A stretch of DNA of 64,000 nt, from contig NZ_JAEVLS010000001.1 of assembly GCF_016801985.1 (NCBI RefSeq), positions 930,001-994,000 on the forward strand. Reading direction: 5' to 3'. Position numbers and translations under genes: made by a program. Within the stretch, counting starts at the first letter, position 1. Each line of letters starts with the position of its first letter. Below, one piece after another: positions 19,057-26,984 of this stretch. The notes beneath the pieces were generated by a model, which was given only the letters and a program-made list of their open reading frames with translations, was not told the DNA's origin and searched no databases. Source of the DNA: Steroidobacter gossypii. Its GTDB lineage: Bacteria; Pseudomonadota; Gammaproteobacteria; Steroidobacterales; Steroidobacteraceae.

Positions 19057-19207
19057 GTGCCACGTCCGACTTGCTGTCATACGCCGCGCAGGCTACTGTC
19101 GTCGGCACCGCGCGACGGGCACGCCACGCCTGCATTGTCGGACATTCCGACTGAAATTTCGCCGCCCCTTCCGGCGTGCCGCGCACAGCTTCGCAGAGGT
19201 TCATGTC

Positions 19208-21685
19208 GTGAGCAGCGTGATCTGGTTTGTCTTGTTCGTGCTGGGCGCCCTGACGCTCGCCTACAACCGCGCCTCCTTGCTGACGACCACGCTGGCCTAC
19301 GGCGCCGGCCTGCTCGCCTATGCCTTGTTCGGCGCAGGCTCGACCGCCTGGCTGATCGTGTTGTGGAGCATCCTGGGCGTGCTGGTGTTCTTGAACATCG
19401 ATACGCTCCGCATTCGTTTCATCTCGCGCCCGTTCCTGCGCACCTATCGACGCATGCTGCCGTCGATGTCACAAACCGAAAAAGATGCATTGGAAGCCGG
19501 CACCGTGTGGTGGGACGGCGAGTTGTTCACCGGCGGCCCGGATTGGGAAAAGCTGTTGTCGGCCGCCGCGCCCAAGCTCACCGCGGAAGAGCAGGCGTTC
19601 ATCGACGGTCCGTGCGAGGAGCTGTGCCGCATGATCGACGACTGGGACATCACCCACCGTCGCGCCGATCTGCCGCCGCACATCTGGGAGTACGTGAAGA
19701 GCAAAGGCTTCTTCGCCATGATCATCCCGAAGAAATATGGCGGCCTGGAGTTTTCGGCGTACGCGCACTCGTGCGTGCTGGTGAAACTTTCGAGTCGTTC
19801 CGGCGTGGTTGCATCCACGGTGGCGGTGCCCAACTCGCTCGGCCCTGGCGAGTTGCTGCTCCATTACGGCACTCAGGAACAACGCGATTACTACCTGCCG
19901 CGATTGGCGCGCGGCGAAGAGATTCCGTGCTTCGCGTTGACCGGACCACGAGCCGGCTCCGATGCGGCTTCGATTCCGGACACCGGCGTCGTTTGCAAAG
20001 GGATGTTCGAAGGTCGCGAGATCGTCGGCGTGCGGCTGAACTTCAGCAAGCGTTACATCACGCTGGCGCCGATCGCGACGGTGATCGGTCTGGCGTTCAA
20101 GCTGTTCGATCCCGACAAGCTGCTGGGCGAGGACAAGACCGATTACGGCATCACCTGCGCGCTGATTCCGCGCAACACGCCGGGCATCACCATCGGTCGT
20201 CGTCACTTCCCGATGAATGCGCCGTTCCAGAACGGACCGATCCAGGGCAAGGACGTGTTCGTGCCGCTCGACTTCCTGATCGGCGGCGTGAAGATGGCCG
20301 GCCAGGGCTGGCGCATGCTGGTCGAGCAATTGTCGGTGGGACGTTGCATCTCGCTGCCCTCCAGCGCCACGGGCGCCGCCAAAGCGGCAGTGTTCGCCAC
20401 TGGCGCGTACTCGCGCATTCGCCGGCAGTTCAATGTTTCGGTTGGCCAGTTCGAAGGCGTGATGGAAGTGCTGGCTCGCATGACCGGTACCACGTACATC
20501 ATGGACGCGGCCCGCTCGGTCACTGCTGGCGCAATCGATGGCGGCGAAAAGCCGTCGGTGCCCTCGGCCATGCTGAAGTATCACCTGACCGAATACGGTC
20601 GCGTGATCGCCAACGATGCGATGGACATCCACGGCGGCAAGGGCATCTGCCTCGGGCCCAAGAATTATCTCGGGCGCGGTTATCAGCTGGTGCCGGTGGC
20701 GATCACCGTGGAAGGCGCCAACCTGCTGACGCGCAGTCTGATCATCTTCGGCCAGGGCGCGATCCGCTGCCACCCGTTCGTATTGCGTGAGATGAATGCC
20801 GCGCGCGAGAAGGACAAGCGCAAAGGCCTGATCGAATTCGACGCCGCGCTGTTTGGGCATATCGGCTTCACGATCAGCAACGCGGTGCGCTCGATGGTGA
20901 TGGCGTTGACGCTGGCGCGCTTCTCTCGCGTGCCGGACACGGGCGCGACTCAGCGCTTCTATCAGCACATCAATCGCTTCAGCGCCTCGTTCGCGTTTGC
21001 CACCGACGTGGCCATGCTGACCTTGGGCGGCTATCTCAAGAAGAAGGAAAGCCTGTCGGCGCGGCTCGCCGATGTCCTGTCGTGCATGTACCTGGCGTCG
21101 ATGGTGCTCAAGCACTACGAGAACCAGGGTCGGCAAGAGGCGGATCTGCCGCTGGTGGAATGGGCTTGCCGCAACCTGCTCTATAAAGCTCAGGAACAAC
21201 TGCACAGCTTTCTGCGCAACTTCCCGAACCGCTTCATCGCGGGGTTCATGCGAGTATTCATCTTCCCGCGCGGTCAAACGTATCACGCGCCTTCGGATCC
21301 GCTGAGCCACGAGCTGGTCAAGCAGGTCATGCATCCGACTGTGACTCGCGACCGTCTGACGGACGGCGTGTATCGCACCGTCGAGCCCACCAATCCGCTC
21401 GGCTTGCTGCATGAAGCGTTGCTGTTGAGCGAAACGGCGGAGCCGCTGGAGAAGCGCATCCGTGTCGAGGGCGTGAAGACTGGGAAAATCACCGCGCTCG
21501 ATCTGCCAGGTCAAATTCAGCAGGCGCTGGCCGCGGGCATCGTGTCCGAGACGGAAGCGGCGATGTTGCGTGACTATGACCGGCGCGTGATGGACATCAT
21601 CAACGTCGACGACTTCGCCACGGAGGATCTGGCGGCGGGCCAGCAGCCCGTGGAGATGCGACCGGCTCGGGTGAGCAACGCGTAA
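19208..21685 (+). CDS. fadE: FadE-type acyl-CoA dehydrogenase
   Basis: About 825 residues, close to E. coli FadE (814), the first enzyme of fatty-acid beta-oxidation. The N-terminus has two hydrophobic segments (IWFVLFVLGALTLAY and AYGAGLLAYALFGAG) as in FadE. The dehydrogenase core contains CFALTGPRAGSDAASIPDTG, RNTPGITIGRRHFPMN, and the flavin/substrate region DIHGGKGICLGPKNYLGRGY. I take the GTG at 19208, eight bases after AGAGG; the upstream extension is Arg-rich and unlike the family. The very long antisense reading frame inside it is a high-GC shadow. Confidence 0.92.
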   Translation: MSSVIWFVLFVLGALTLAYNRASLLTTTLAYGAGLLAYALFGAGSTAWLIVLWSILGVLVFLNIDTLRIRFISRPFLRTYRRMLPSMSQTEKDALEAGTVWWDGELFTGGPDWEKLLSAAAPKLTAEEQAFIDGPCEELCRMIDDWDITHRRADLPPHIWEYVKSKGFFAMIIPKKYGGLEFSAYAHSCVLVKLSSRSGVVASTVAVPNSLGPGELLLHYGTQEQRDYYLPRLARGEEIPCFALTGPRAGSDAASIPDTGVVCKGMFEGREIVGVRLNFSKRYITLAPIATVIGLAFKLFDPDKLLGEDKTDYGITCALIPRNTPGITIGRRHFPMNAPFQNGPIQGKDVFVPLDFLIGGVKMAGQGWRMLVEQLSVGRCISLPSSATGAAKAAVFATGAYSRIRRQFNVSVGQFEGVMEVLARMTGTTYIMDAARSVTAGAIDGGEKPSVPSAMLKYHLTEYGRVIANDAMDIHGGKGICLGPKNYLGRGYQLVPVAITVEGANLLTRSLIIFGQGAIRCHPFVLREMNAAREKDKRKGLIEFDAALFGHIGFTISNAVRSMVMALTLARFSRVPDTGATQRFYQHINRFSASFAFATDVAMLTLGGYLKKKESLSARLADVLSCMYLASMVLKHYENQGRQEADLPLVEWACRNLLYKAQEQLHSFLRNFPNRFIAGFMRVFIFPRGQTYHAPSDPLSHELVKQVMHPTVTRDRLTDGVYRTVEPTNPLGLLHEALLLSETAEPLEKRIRVEGVKTGKITALDLPGQIQQALAAGIVSETEAAMLRDYDRRVMDIINVDDFATEDLAAGQQPVEMRPARVSNA

Positions 21686-21756
21686 GCCTGTTCAGCAGTC
21701 TTGAGCTGCGACGTGGCAAAATGCCTTACCTTGACGTCGCTAAGGATGCTCCAAGA

Positions 21757-22209
21757 ATGAACCAGGCATTGAAGACTCGAATCGCGCTCGCCGCGGCTGT
21801 TGTTTCGCTCGGCGCGGGCTTCGGCCTCGCCGGTATGGCCATGGCCGATGCGCAGCGGACGCCCTCGCCCGCGGGCGCGGAGGTTTACTTCATCGCGCCC
21901 GCGGATGGCGCGACCGTTACCAGTCCCGTGACCGTGAAGTTCGGCCTCAAGGGCATGGGCATCGCCCCGGCCGGGATCACGTTCGACAACACGGGTCATC
22001 ATCACCTCATCATCGACGCGGATCTGCCGCCGCTCGGAGCTCCCATTCCGACGGACGCGCAGCACGTGCACTTCGGCAAGGGCCAGACCGAGACCACACT
22101 CGAGCTCAAGCCCGGCAAGCACACGTTGCAGCTGTTGCTCGGTGACTTCGGCCACATCCCGCACGACCCGGTGGTGGCGTCGAAGAAAATCACGATCACG
22201 GTGAAGTGA
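21757..22209 (+). CDS. DUF4399 secreted protein
   Basis: 150 residues with a signal peptide (MNQALKTRIALAAAVVSLGA...MAMA). The mature domain begins EVYFIAPADGATVTSPVTVKFGL and contains a His-rich DNTGHHHLIID and QHVHFGKGQTE, then KHTLQLLLGDFGHIPHD, which are DUF4399 features. The histidines suggest metal binding, but no function is established. Its stop overlaps the dinB start by 4 bp, so translation may be coupled. The start at 21757 is preferred over 21721 because it places the signal peptide at the N-terminus. Confidence 0.8.
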   Translation: MNQALKTRIALAAAVVSLGAGFGLAGMAMADAQRTPSPAGAEVYFIAPADGATVTSPVTVKFGLKGMGIAPAGITFDNTGHHHLIIDADLPPLGAPIPTDAQHVHFGKGQTETTLELKPGKHTLQLLLGDFGHIPHDPVVASKKITITVK

Positions 22210-23378
22210 CGCGATCCATCCTGCATGTCGACATGGACGCGTTCTACGCGTCCGTGGAGATGCGCGACAATCCCGAGTTGCGCGGCAAACCTGTGATCGT
22301 GGGCGGCCTCGGCGGACGTGGCGTCGTCGCGGCCGCTTCCTACGAAGTGCGCAAGTACGGCGTGCATTCCGCCATGCCGATGCGCGAAGCTTTGCGACGC
22401 TGTCCGCATGCGGTGTGCGTGAAGCCGCGGTTCGATCAGTACAAGGCGGTTTCCAACACGGTCTTCGAGATCTTTCATCGCTTCACGCCGCTGGTTCAGG
22501 GGCTGTCGCTCGATGAAGCGTTCCTGGACGTGACTCAAAGTGAGCGCGCGCTCGGCTCCGCGGAATCCATCGCGAAGCAGATCAAACAGCTCATTCTTCA
22601 GCAGACGCAGCTGACCGCGTCGGTGGGCGTTGCCCCCAACAAACTGGTTGCGAAGATTGCGTCGGACTTGCGGAAGCCGGATGGGCTGGTCGTCGTTCCT
22701 CCCGATCAGGTGACGGCGATCTTGGATCCGTTACCAATTCGTCGCTTGCATGGCCTTGGTAATAAAACCGCGCCGCTGCTCGAGCGCTTCGGCATCGTCA
22801 CTCTTCGCGACCTTCGTCTCGCACCCGAGGCCACGCTTCGCTCAGTTTTCGGCAAGTACGCCGCGCAGATCAAAGCTCGCGCGGCGGGCGAAGACGATCG
22901 GCCGGTGATTCCGGATTACGACGAGAAACAGATTTCCTCGGAAACTACGTTCGACAGGGACATTGTCGATCCGTCAAAGCTTCACGCCGAACTCGCGGAG
23001 CTCGCTGACCGCACCGCTGCGCGGCTGCGCGCGCAGGGCTGGTTGTCTGAGCGCGTGACCGTGAAGATTCGTCGTCACGACTTCAAAACATACACCCGCC
23101 AATGCGCGGTCCGGCCCGCCACCCAAGAAACCCGCCCCCTCGCGGCCGCCGCCGCGAAACTCCTCGACGAATGGCTCGCCGCCCAACCTCACACCCCCAT
23201 CCGCCTCCTCGGCGTCGGCGCCGGCGACCTCACCGCCCAACCCCAACTCGACCTGTTCTCCATGCCGGAGTCCAAACGCAACCAACATCTCGACGCCGCC
23301 CTCGACGACATCCGTGCAAAATTCGGCAGCTCCGCCGTCTCTCGCGCAAGCTCCCTGCGCTCTCGCGACCCTCGCTAA
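22206..23378 (+). CDS. dinB: DNA polymerase IV (Y-family, translesion)
   Basis: 390 residues. Catalytic acidic residues lie in HVDMDAFYASVE and SLDEAFLDVT. Also present are GVHSAMPMREAL, ASVGVAPNKLVAKIASD, PIRRLHGLGNKTA (helix-hairpin-helix) and SSETTFDRDI, opening the little-finger domain. It starts with GTG (GTGACG) overlapping the preceding stop. The last codons are unusually C-rich. The C-terminus lacks an obvious clamp-binding QxxLF, though QLDLFSM about 30 residues from the end fits one. No LexA-type operator was recognised. Confidence 0.94.
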   Translation: MTRSILHVDMDAFYASVEMRDNPELRGKPVIVGGLGGRGVVAAASYEVRKYGVHSAMPMREALRRCPHAVCVKPRFDQYKAVSNTVFEIFHRFTPLVQGLSLDEAFLDVTQSERALGSAESIAKQIKQLILQQTQLTASVGVAPNKLVAKIASDLRKPDGLVVVPPDQVTAILDPLPIRRLHGLGNKTAPLLERFGIVTLRDLRLAPEATLRSVFGKYAAQIKARAAGEDDRPVIPDYDEKQISSETTFDRDIVDPSKLHAELAELADRTAARLRAQGWLSERVTVKIRRHDFKTYTRQCAVRPATQETRPLAAAAAKLLDEWLAAQPHTPIRLLGVGAGDLTAQPQLDLFSMPESKRNQHLDAALDDIRAKFGSSAVSRASSLRSRDPR

Positions 23379-23541
23379 GTGGGCCAGCCCGCAGGAACCA
23401 ACTTGATGTCGCAATTCGCTACATCAAGGCGGTAGCCTGCGTTGGAGCCCTGCAGCAGAGACATAACGTCCGCGACTTACACTTAAGGCATATCGCGAGC
23501 CATACAACTCTAGTTACATTTGCACGCGGTTCGGTTATGAG

Positions 23542-24327
23542 TCATTTAGGTTTGGGATCCTCGACATGGAAAGAAGTTGGGTTGGAAGTCACGCGAGGCG
23601 CCATCTGAAGTTTCCGAGCGCGGAGGCGAGGGGAGGCGACGATGGGGGTGCGAGGGCGGCTTAGTTCGCAGGCGACTTCGAGTTCCTGGGCGATGAGTTG
23701 CAGGCCTTGCAGGCGAGTGATTTGCAGACGGCGAGTGTCGTTCATGCCGGCGAAGCGAATGAGATCGGGCCAGAACGCGGTGTTGGTAGGCCAGCGAGGC
23801 ATCATCAGCATGCCGTAACTCGCAGCGATGCACCGGATCTGCCACAGAGGCGTGCGCGCGAGGCGCTGCGCGGTGGCGTAGGGCATAGCGTAGACGACGC
23901 GAGCGGCCATGATGTTGGTAGCCGCGACGTGCCACGCATGGAACAGCGCCAACTCACAAAACACATAGTGCGCTGATTCATCTCCCATACGTGCGTATCG
24001 ATGCGTCAGGACATCCGGCCTGACCGCGGTGGCATTCACCGACACAGCGCTCCAGAACTTCTCATCTTCGAAGCCCAGCGAATACAACGTATAGGGCATA
24101 GCTGCGACGGAGCGCAAAGCTTCTGGCGATAACAGCGCCATCGCCGCGCGTTGTCGTGGCGGCAGGTACTGCAGCTGGGAAACGCCCGGAGCAGTGTCGC
24201 GCTCCGAAACGAGCAATTCCAGATAGTCCAGATTCAGCTGATGTATGCGCGCGAGCAGCGCCGGATCCAGCACCGGCGCGAGAGCATCGTTGTTCGTTAC
24301 AGATTCTTCCATGTGAGCTTGTGACAT
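23542..24327 (-). CDS. FlhD-like regulator, apparent tandem FlhD domains
   Basis: 261 residues. Residues 22-95 line up by eye with E. coli FlhD: LLARIHQLNLDYLELLVSE, then LSPEALRSVAAMPYTLYSLG and EDEKFW correspond to FlhD's INLSYLLLAQ and LTLPQMVKLAETNQLVCHF. Residues about 124-193 repeat the pattern (LFHAWHVAATNIMAARVV, RTPLWQIRCIAASYGMLMM, NTAFWPDLIRFA), suggesting a fused FlhD-FlhD. The C-terminal 65 residues are basic and unassigned. The start at 24327 has AGGA six bases upstream and a good promoter. It is divergent from an FlhC-like gene. The FlhD similarity is from memory, not a search. Confidence 0.65.
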   Translation of the reverse strand: MSQAHMEESVTNNDALAPVLDPALLARIHQLNLDYLELLVSERDTAPGVSQLQYLPPRQRAAMALLSPEALRSVAAMPYTLYSLGFEDEKFWSAVSVNATAVRPDVLTHRYARMGDESAHYVFCELALFHAWHVAATNIMAARVVYAMPYATAQRLARTPLWQIRCIAASYGMLMMPRWPTNTAFWPDLIRFAGMNDTRRLQITRLQGLQLIAQELEVACELSRPRTPIVASPRLRARKLQMAPRVTSNPTSFHVEDPKPK

Positions 24328-24360
24328 ACGGCGTCCTGCGTAGTTGAGAGAGCGTGCAGA

Positions 24361-24389
24361 TTTAAATTCCCTATTTACGCGCAGGTCAA
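24361..24389 (-). promoter_or_regulatory. Sigma70-type promoter for the FlhD-like gene
   Basis: On the minus strand TTGACC (24389-24384), a 17-bp spacer and TTTAAA (24366-24361). The predicted start is about 26 nt before the ATG, leaving room for the AGGA ribosome site. Confidence 0.6.
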
Positions 24390-24462
24390 TACGGACGACA
24401 CTACCCCCGACTCCCATCCGGAAGACAAGTCAACGGCCGACCTCTCGAACAAGGAAGTTCTC

Positions 24463-25077
24463 ATGAACCACAGCAACGATTCCTATCGCCACGAGCGTCA
24501 TCGACAAGATCTCGCGCTTCGCATGATTCGTCACGAAGCGCGGACGTGCACGATTCGCGAGTGCACGGGCCTCACCGACGATCGCATTCGACGTCTCTAT
24601 CGCTCGTACGCGCACGAGCTGAGCGAAGGGCCCGTGAGACGACGCCGCGGGAAGTCGCCGCGCCAAACGACATTCTTCATCCGAAACACCCGAGCGCAGT
24701 TCGAATCGTCGCTGCTCGCTAGCGCCTTCGCAGCATTTGGCTTGTTGCAAGGAGAAGCAAAGAAATCCCCCCGCCTGCAGATCAGCGCGGTCGAGTACGG
24801 TCGCCTGTTCTGTGACGCCTATGAAACGCACCAGCAGCTGCTCGACTCGCCAACGTTATCGTTCGAGCATGCATGGTTTCTGTTACAGCTCCTCAACCGA
24901 AACGGTGAACTGCAACCCGCGCGCTGCAGACATTGCGACAGCTACTACCTGCGGAACCGCTTCAATGTATGGCGCCACACCTGCCCAACCTGCAGATTGA
25001 AACGGATGCGCGCTCGCTGCAGAAAGTCGCGCCGGCTTCGCCAATGTTCGAATTCCCGCGCGGTGTCGCACGGCTGA
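24463..25077 (+). CDS. FlhC-like transcriptional regulator
   Basis: 204 residues. The N-terminal helices (RHRQDLALRMIRHEARTCTI, GLTDDRIRRLYRSY) align with E. coli FlhC's DNA-binding N-terminus. The C-terminal zinc site is Cys155-x2-Cys158 ... Cys174-x2-Cys177 (CRHC...CPTC), spacing 3/16/3 against 3/17/3 in FlhC. The tail is very Arg/Lys-rich. FlhC pairs with FlhD to activate sigma70 promoters. The divergent neighbour is FlhD-like, so the two probably form a complex. AAGGAAG precedes the ATG. No flagellar or chemoreceptor genes surround it, so its regulon is unknown. Confidence 0.72.
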   Translation: MNHSNDSYRHERHRQDLALRMIRHEARTCTIRECTGLTDDRIRRLYRSYAHELSEGPVRRRRGKSPRQTTFFIRNTRAQFESSLLASAFAAFGLLQGEAKKSPRLQISAVEYGRLFCDAYETHQQLLDSPTLSFEHAWFLLQLLNRNGELQPARCRHCDSYYLRNRFNVWRHTCPTCRLKRMRARCRKSRRLRQCSNSRAVSHG

Positions 25078-25089
25078 TAGACTGAGGGC

Positions 25090-26043
25090 ATGCCACCGCG
25101 CCCGCCAAACACTCTCGCCGGTCCGTATCTCGAACGCGCCGCGCATCGTCGCAAGGACGAAGCTCTTCTGCAGGCCGCGCTCGCCAATCCGGAGACGCTG
25201 TTCGTTCCCGTGTGGGAAACGCGCAGCTCCATCCTGCGCCGGGGCGAGCTGCTGACCGCCCACTTCGTGACTGGCATACAGGCACTGCCCGGCGTGGATC
25301 CACGCGAGTTGGTCTGGCTGGGCGAGTTCCGCGGGCAAGCCGTTTTTGCCGTCGGTCTGTCGGGCGAACGCCCGCAGCTGACCGACCCCACCGTGGACTT
25401 CCAGGATCTGCGCATGATCGCCGGCGCGCTGCCACCCGAAGAGGCCGGCCTGCTCGCCTACGCTCGCGCCATGATCCACTGGCGCGACACCCATCGATTC
25501 TGCGGCCGATGCGGCTCGCCGACGCAACCGAGCGAGAGCGGCCATGTGCTCAGATGCAGTAACGAAGCGTGCCGTTCGCAGCAGTTTCCGCGCATCGATC
25601 CGGCGGTGATCGTCCTGGTCACGGACGGCGAACGCGCCCTGCTGGGTCGGCAGGCGTCGTGGCCGCCCGGCCGTTATTCCACGATCGCCGGCTTCGTCGA
25701 ACCGGGCGAGAGTCTAGAAGACGCAGTCGTCCGCGAGGTGCACGAGGAAACCGGAGTGGGAGTGGAGTCGGTGGACTACCATTCGTCGCAGCCGTGGCCC
25801 TTCCCGTCGTCGTTGATGCTCGGCTTCACGGCGTACGCCAATCGCACCGATATCTTGCGCGTCGATGACGAGCTCGAAGACGTGCGCTGGTGGACGCGCG
25901 CCGACATCGCCAACGGCGCGGTCGCCCTGCCCATCACCCATTCGATCTCCTTCCGGCTGGTCGAGGACTGGTACGACTCGGGCGCGACGCGGCCGCTGCG
26001 CGAGGAACCCGGCGTCCGGCTGTGGCAACTGCCGCGCCGTTGA
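25090..26043 (+). CDS. nudC: NAD(H) diphosphatase / RNA deNADding enzyme NudC
   Basis: 317 residues. The zinc ribbon is Cys138-x2-Cys141 and Cys156-x4-Cys161. The Nudix box begins at GFVEPGESLEDAVVREVHEE (201-220). The downstream SQPWPFPSSLM (233-243) is the NudC-specific array that selects NAD. The enzyme hydrolyses NADH and removes NAD caps from RNA. The ATG follows GAGG closely. It starts 12 bp after the FlhC-like gene, so read-through between them is possible. Confidence 0.95.
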   Translation: MPPRPPNTLAGPYLERAAHRRKDEALLQAALANPETLFVPVWETRSSILRRGELLTAHFVTGIQALPGVDPRELVWLGEFRGQAVFAVGLSGERPQLTDPTVDFQDLRMIAGALPPEEAGLLAYARAMIHWRDTHRFCGRCGSPTQPSESGHVLRCSNEACRSQQFPRIDPAVIVLVTDGERALLGRQASWPPGRYSTIAGFVEPGESLEDAVVREVHEETGVGVESVDYHSSQPWPFPSSLMLGFTAYANRTDILRVDDELEDVRWWTRADIANGAVALPITHSISFRLVEDWYDSGATRPLREEPGVRLWQLPRR

Positions 26044-26102
26044 TCACGCCAGCCATGCGTCCTTTTTCAGGGCCTATTCATCCACCGTTAGAACTGCTGC
26101 TC

Positions 26103-26108
26103 TACAAT
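26103..26108 (+). promoter_or_regulatory. Candidate -10 close to the NRDE start codon
   Basis: TACAAT ends 7 bp before the ATG, with no visible Shine-Dalgarno sequence, so any transcript from it would be leaderless. It shares the string TACAATTCCG with a site upstream of the cytochrome c4 gene (49639). Confidence 0.4.
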
Positions 26109-26115
26109 TCCGGTC

Positions 26116-26964
26116 ATGTGCCTGCTCGTCCTCGCCTGGAAACACCACCCTCGTTACCGCCTGATCCTCGCCGGCAACCGCGACGAGTTTCATGACCGTC
26201 CGGCCGCGCCGCTGAACTGGTGGCAGGACGATCCGCGGATTCTTGGCGGGCGCGACCTGAAGGCGGGTGGCACCTGGCTCGGCGTGGCCCGCTCGGGCCG
26301 TTTCGGTATCGTCACCAACTACCGTGACTTGCAGGCGCCCGTCGAAAACGCACCGTCGCGTGGGCAACTGGTGCCAAGGTTCCTCACGGGTGCGACTTCG
26401 CCGAAGGAGTTCCTGGACGACCTGCGCGGCGCGGCGCCTCGCTACTCGGGCTTCAACCTCCTGGTGGGTGGCAGTCGAGCGCTGTACTACTTTTCCAATC
26501 GTGGGCCAGGTGCGCCAACCGCCCTCGCGCCGGGCGTGTACGGGCTGAGCAATCATTTGCTAGACACGCCGTGGCCAAAATTGGCCCGCACTCGCGAGCG
26601 CTTCAACACATTGCTGGCGCAACCCGAAGTCTCGCCGGAAGATCTGTTCGCCATGCTCGCCGATCGCGAGCAGGCGTTGGGACCGGACCTGCCGTCCACC
26701 GGGCTGCCTGAGGACTGGGAGCGCGTAGTGTCGGCGCCCTTCATCGTCAACGAGCGCTACGGCACGCGCTGCTCGAGCGTGCTGCTGGTGGAGCGCACGG
26801 GTCGCACCATTCTCCAGGAACGTCGCTTCGACGCCGCCGGCGTCCAGAGCGGCAACTCGCGGTTCGAATTCACCAGCACCGAAGTGCCGGAAGTGTGGTT
26901 CGAAGCCGGGGATCCGAACGAGACCGTCGCGACCGACACTTCCTTCGATTCCTCACCGGAATAG
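26116..26964 (+). CDS. NRDE-family (TANGO2-like) protein
   Basis: 282 residues. It begins MCLLVLAWKHHPRYRLILAG followed by NRDEFHDRP, and continues with WLGVARSGRFGIVTNYRD, GLSNHLLDTPWPK and GTRCSSVLLV, all signatures of the NRDE/TANGO2 family. The N-terminal Cys2 is reminiscent of N-terminal nucleophile hydrolases, and human TANGO2 has been linked to haem or lipid handling; the bacterial role is unsettled. The TamA gene follows 20 bp downstream. Confidence 0.87.
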   Translation: MCLLVLAWKHHPRYRLILAGNRDEFHDRPAAPLNWWQDDPRILGGRDLKAGGTWLGVARSGRFGIVTNYRDLQAPVENAPSRGQLVPRFLTGATSPKEFLDDLRGAAPRYSGFNLLVGGSRALYYFSNRGPGAPTALAPGVYGLSNHLLDTPWPKLARTRERFNTLLAQPEVSPEDLFAMLADREQALGPDLPSTGLPEDWERVVSAPFIVNERYGTRCSSVLLVERTGRTILQERRFDAAGVQSGNSRFEFTSTEVPEVWFEAGDPNETVATDTSFDSSPE

Positions 26965-26984
26965 TTGCTGAAGGCGGCGCTCTC

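Noticed and set aside
19469-21514. 681-codon open frame antisense to fadE
   Set aside because: His/Arg/Gln-rich composition typical of a GC-rich shadow frame, no ribosome site, fully covered by a clear FadE gene.
24361-24368. ATTTAAAT palindrome considered as an operator for the FlhC/FlhD-like pair
   Set aside because: It coincides with the -10 of a good promoter at correct spacing, which explains it without an operator.
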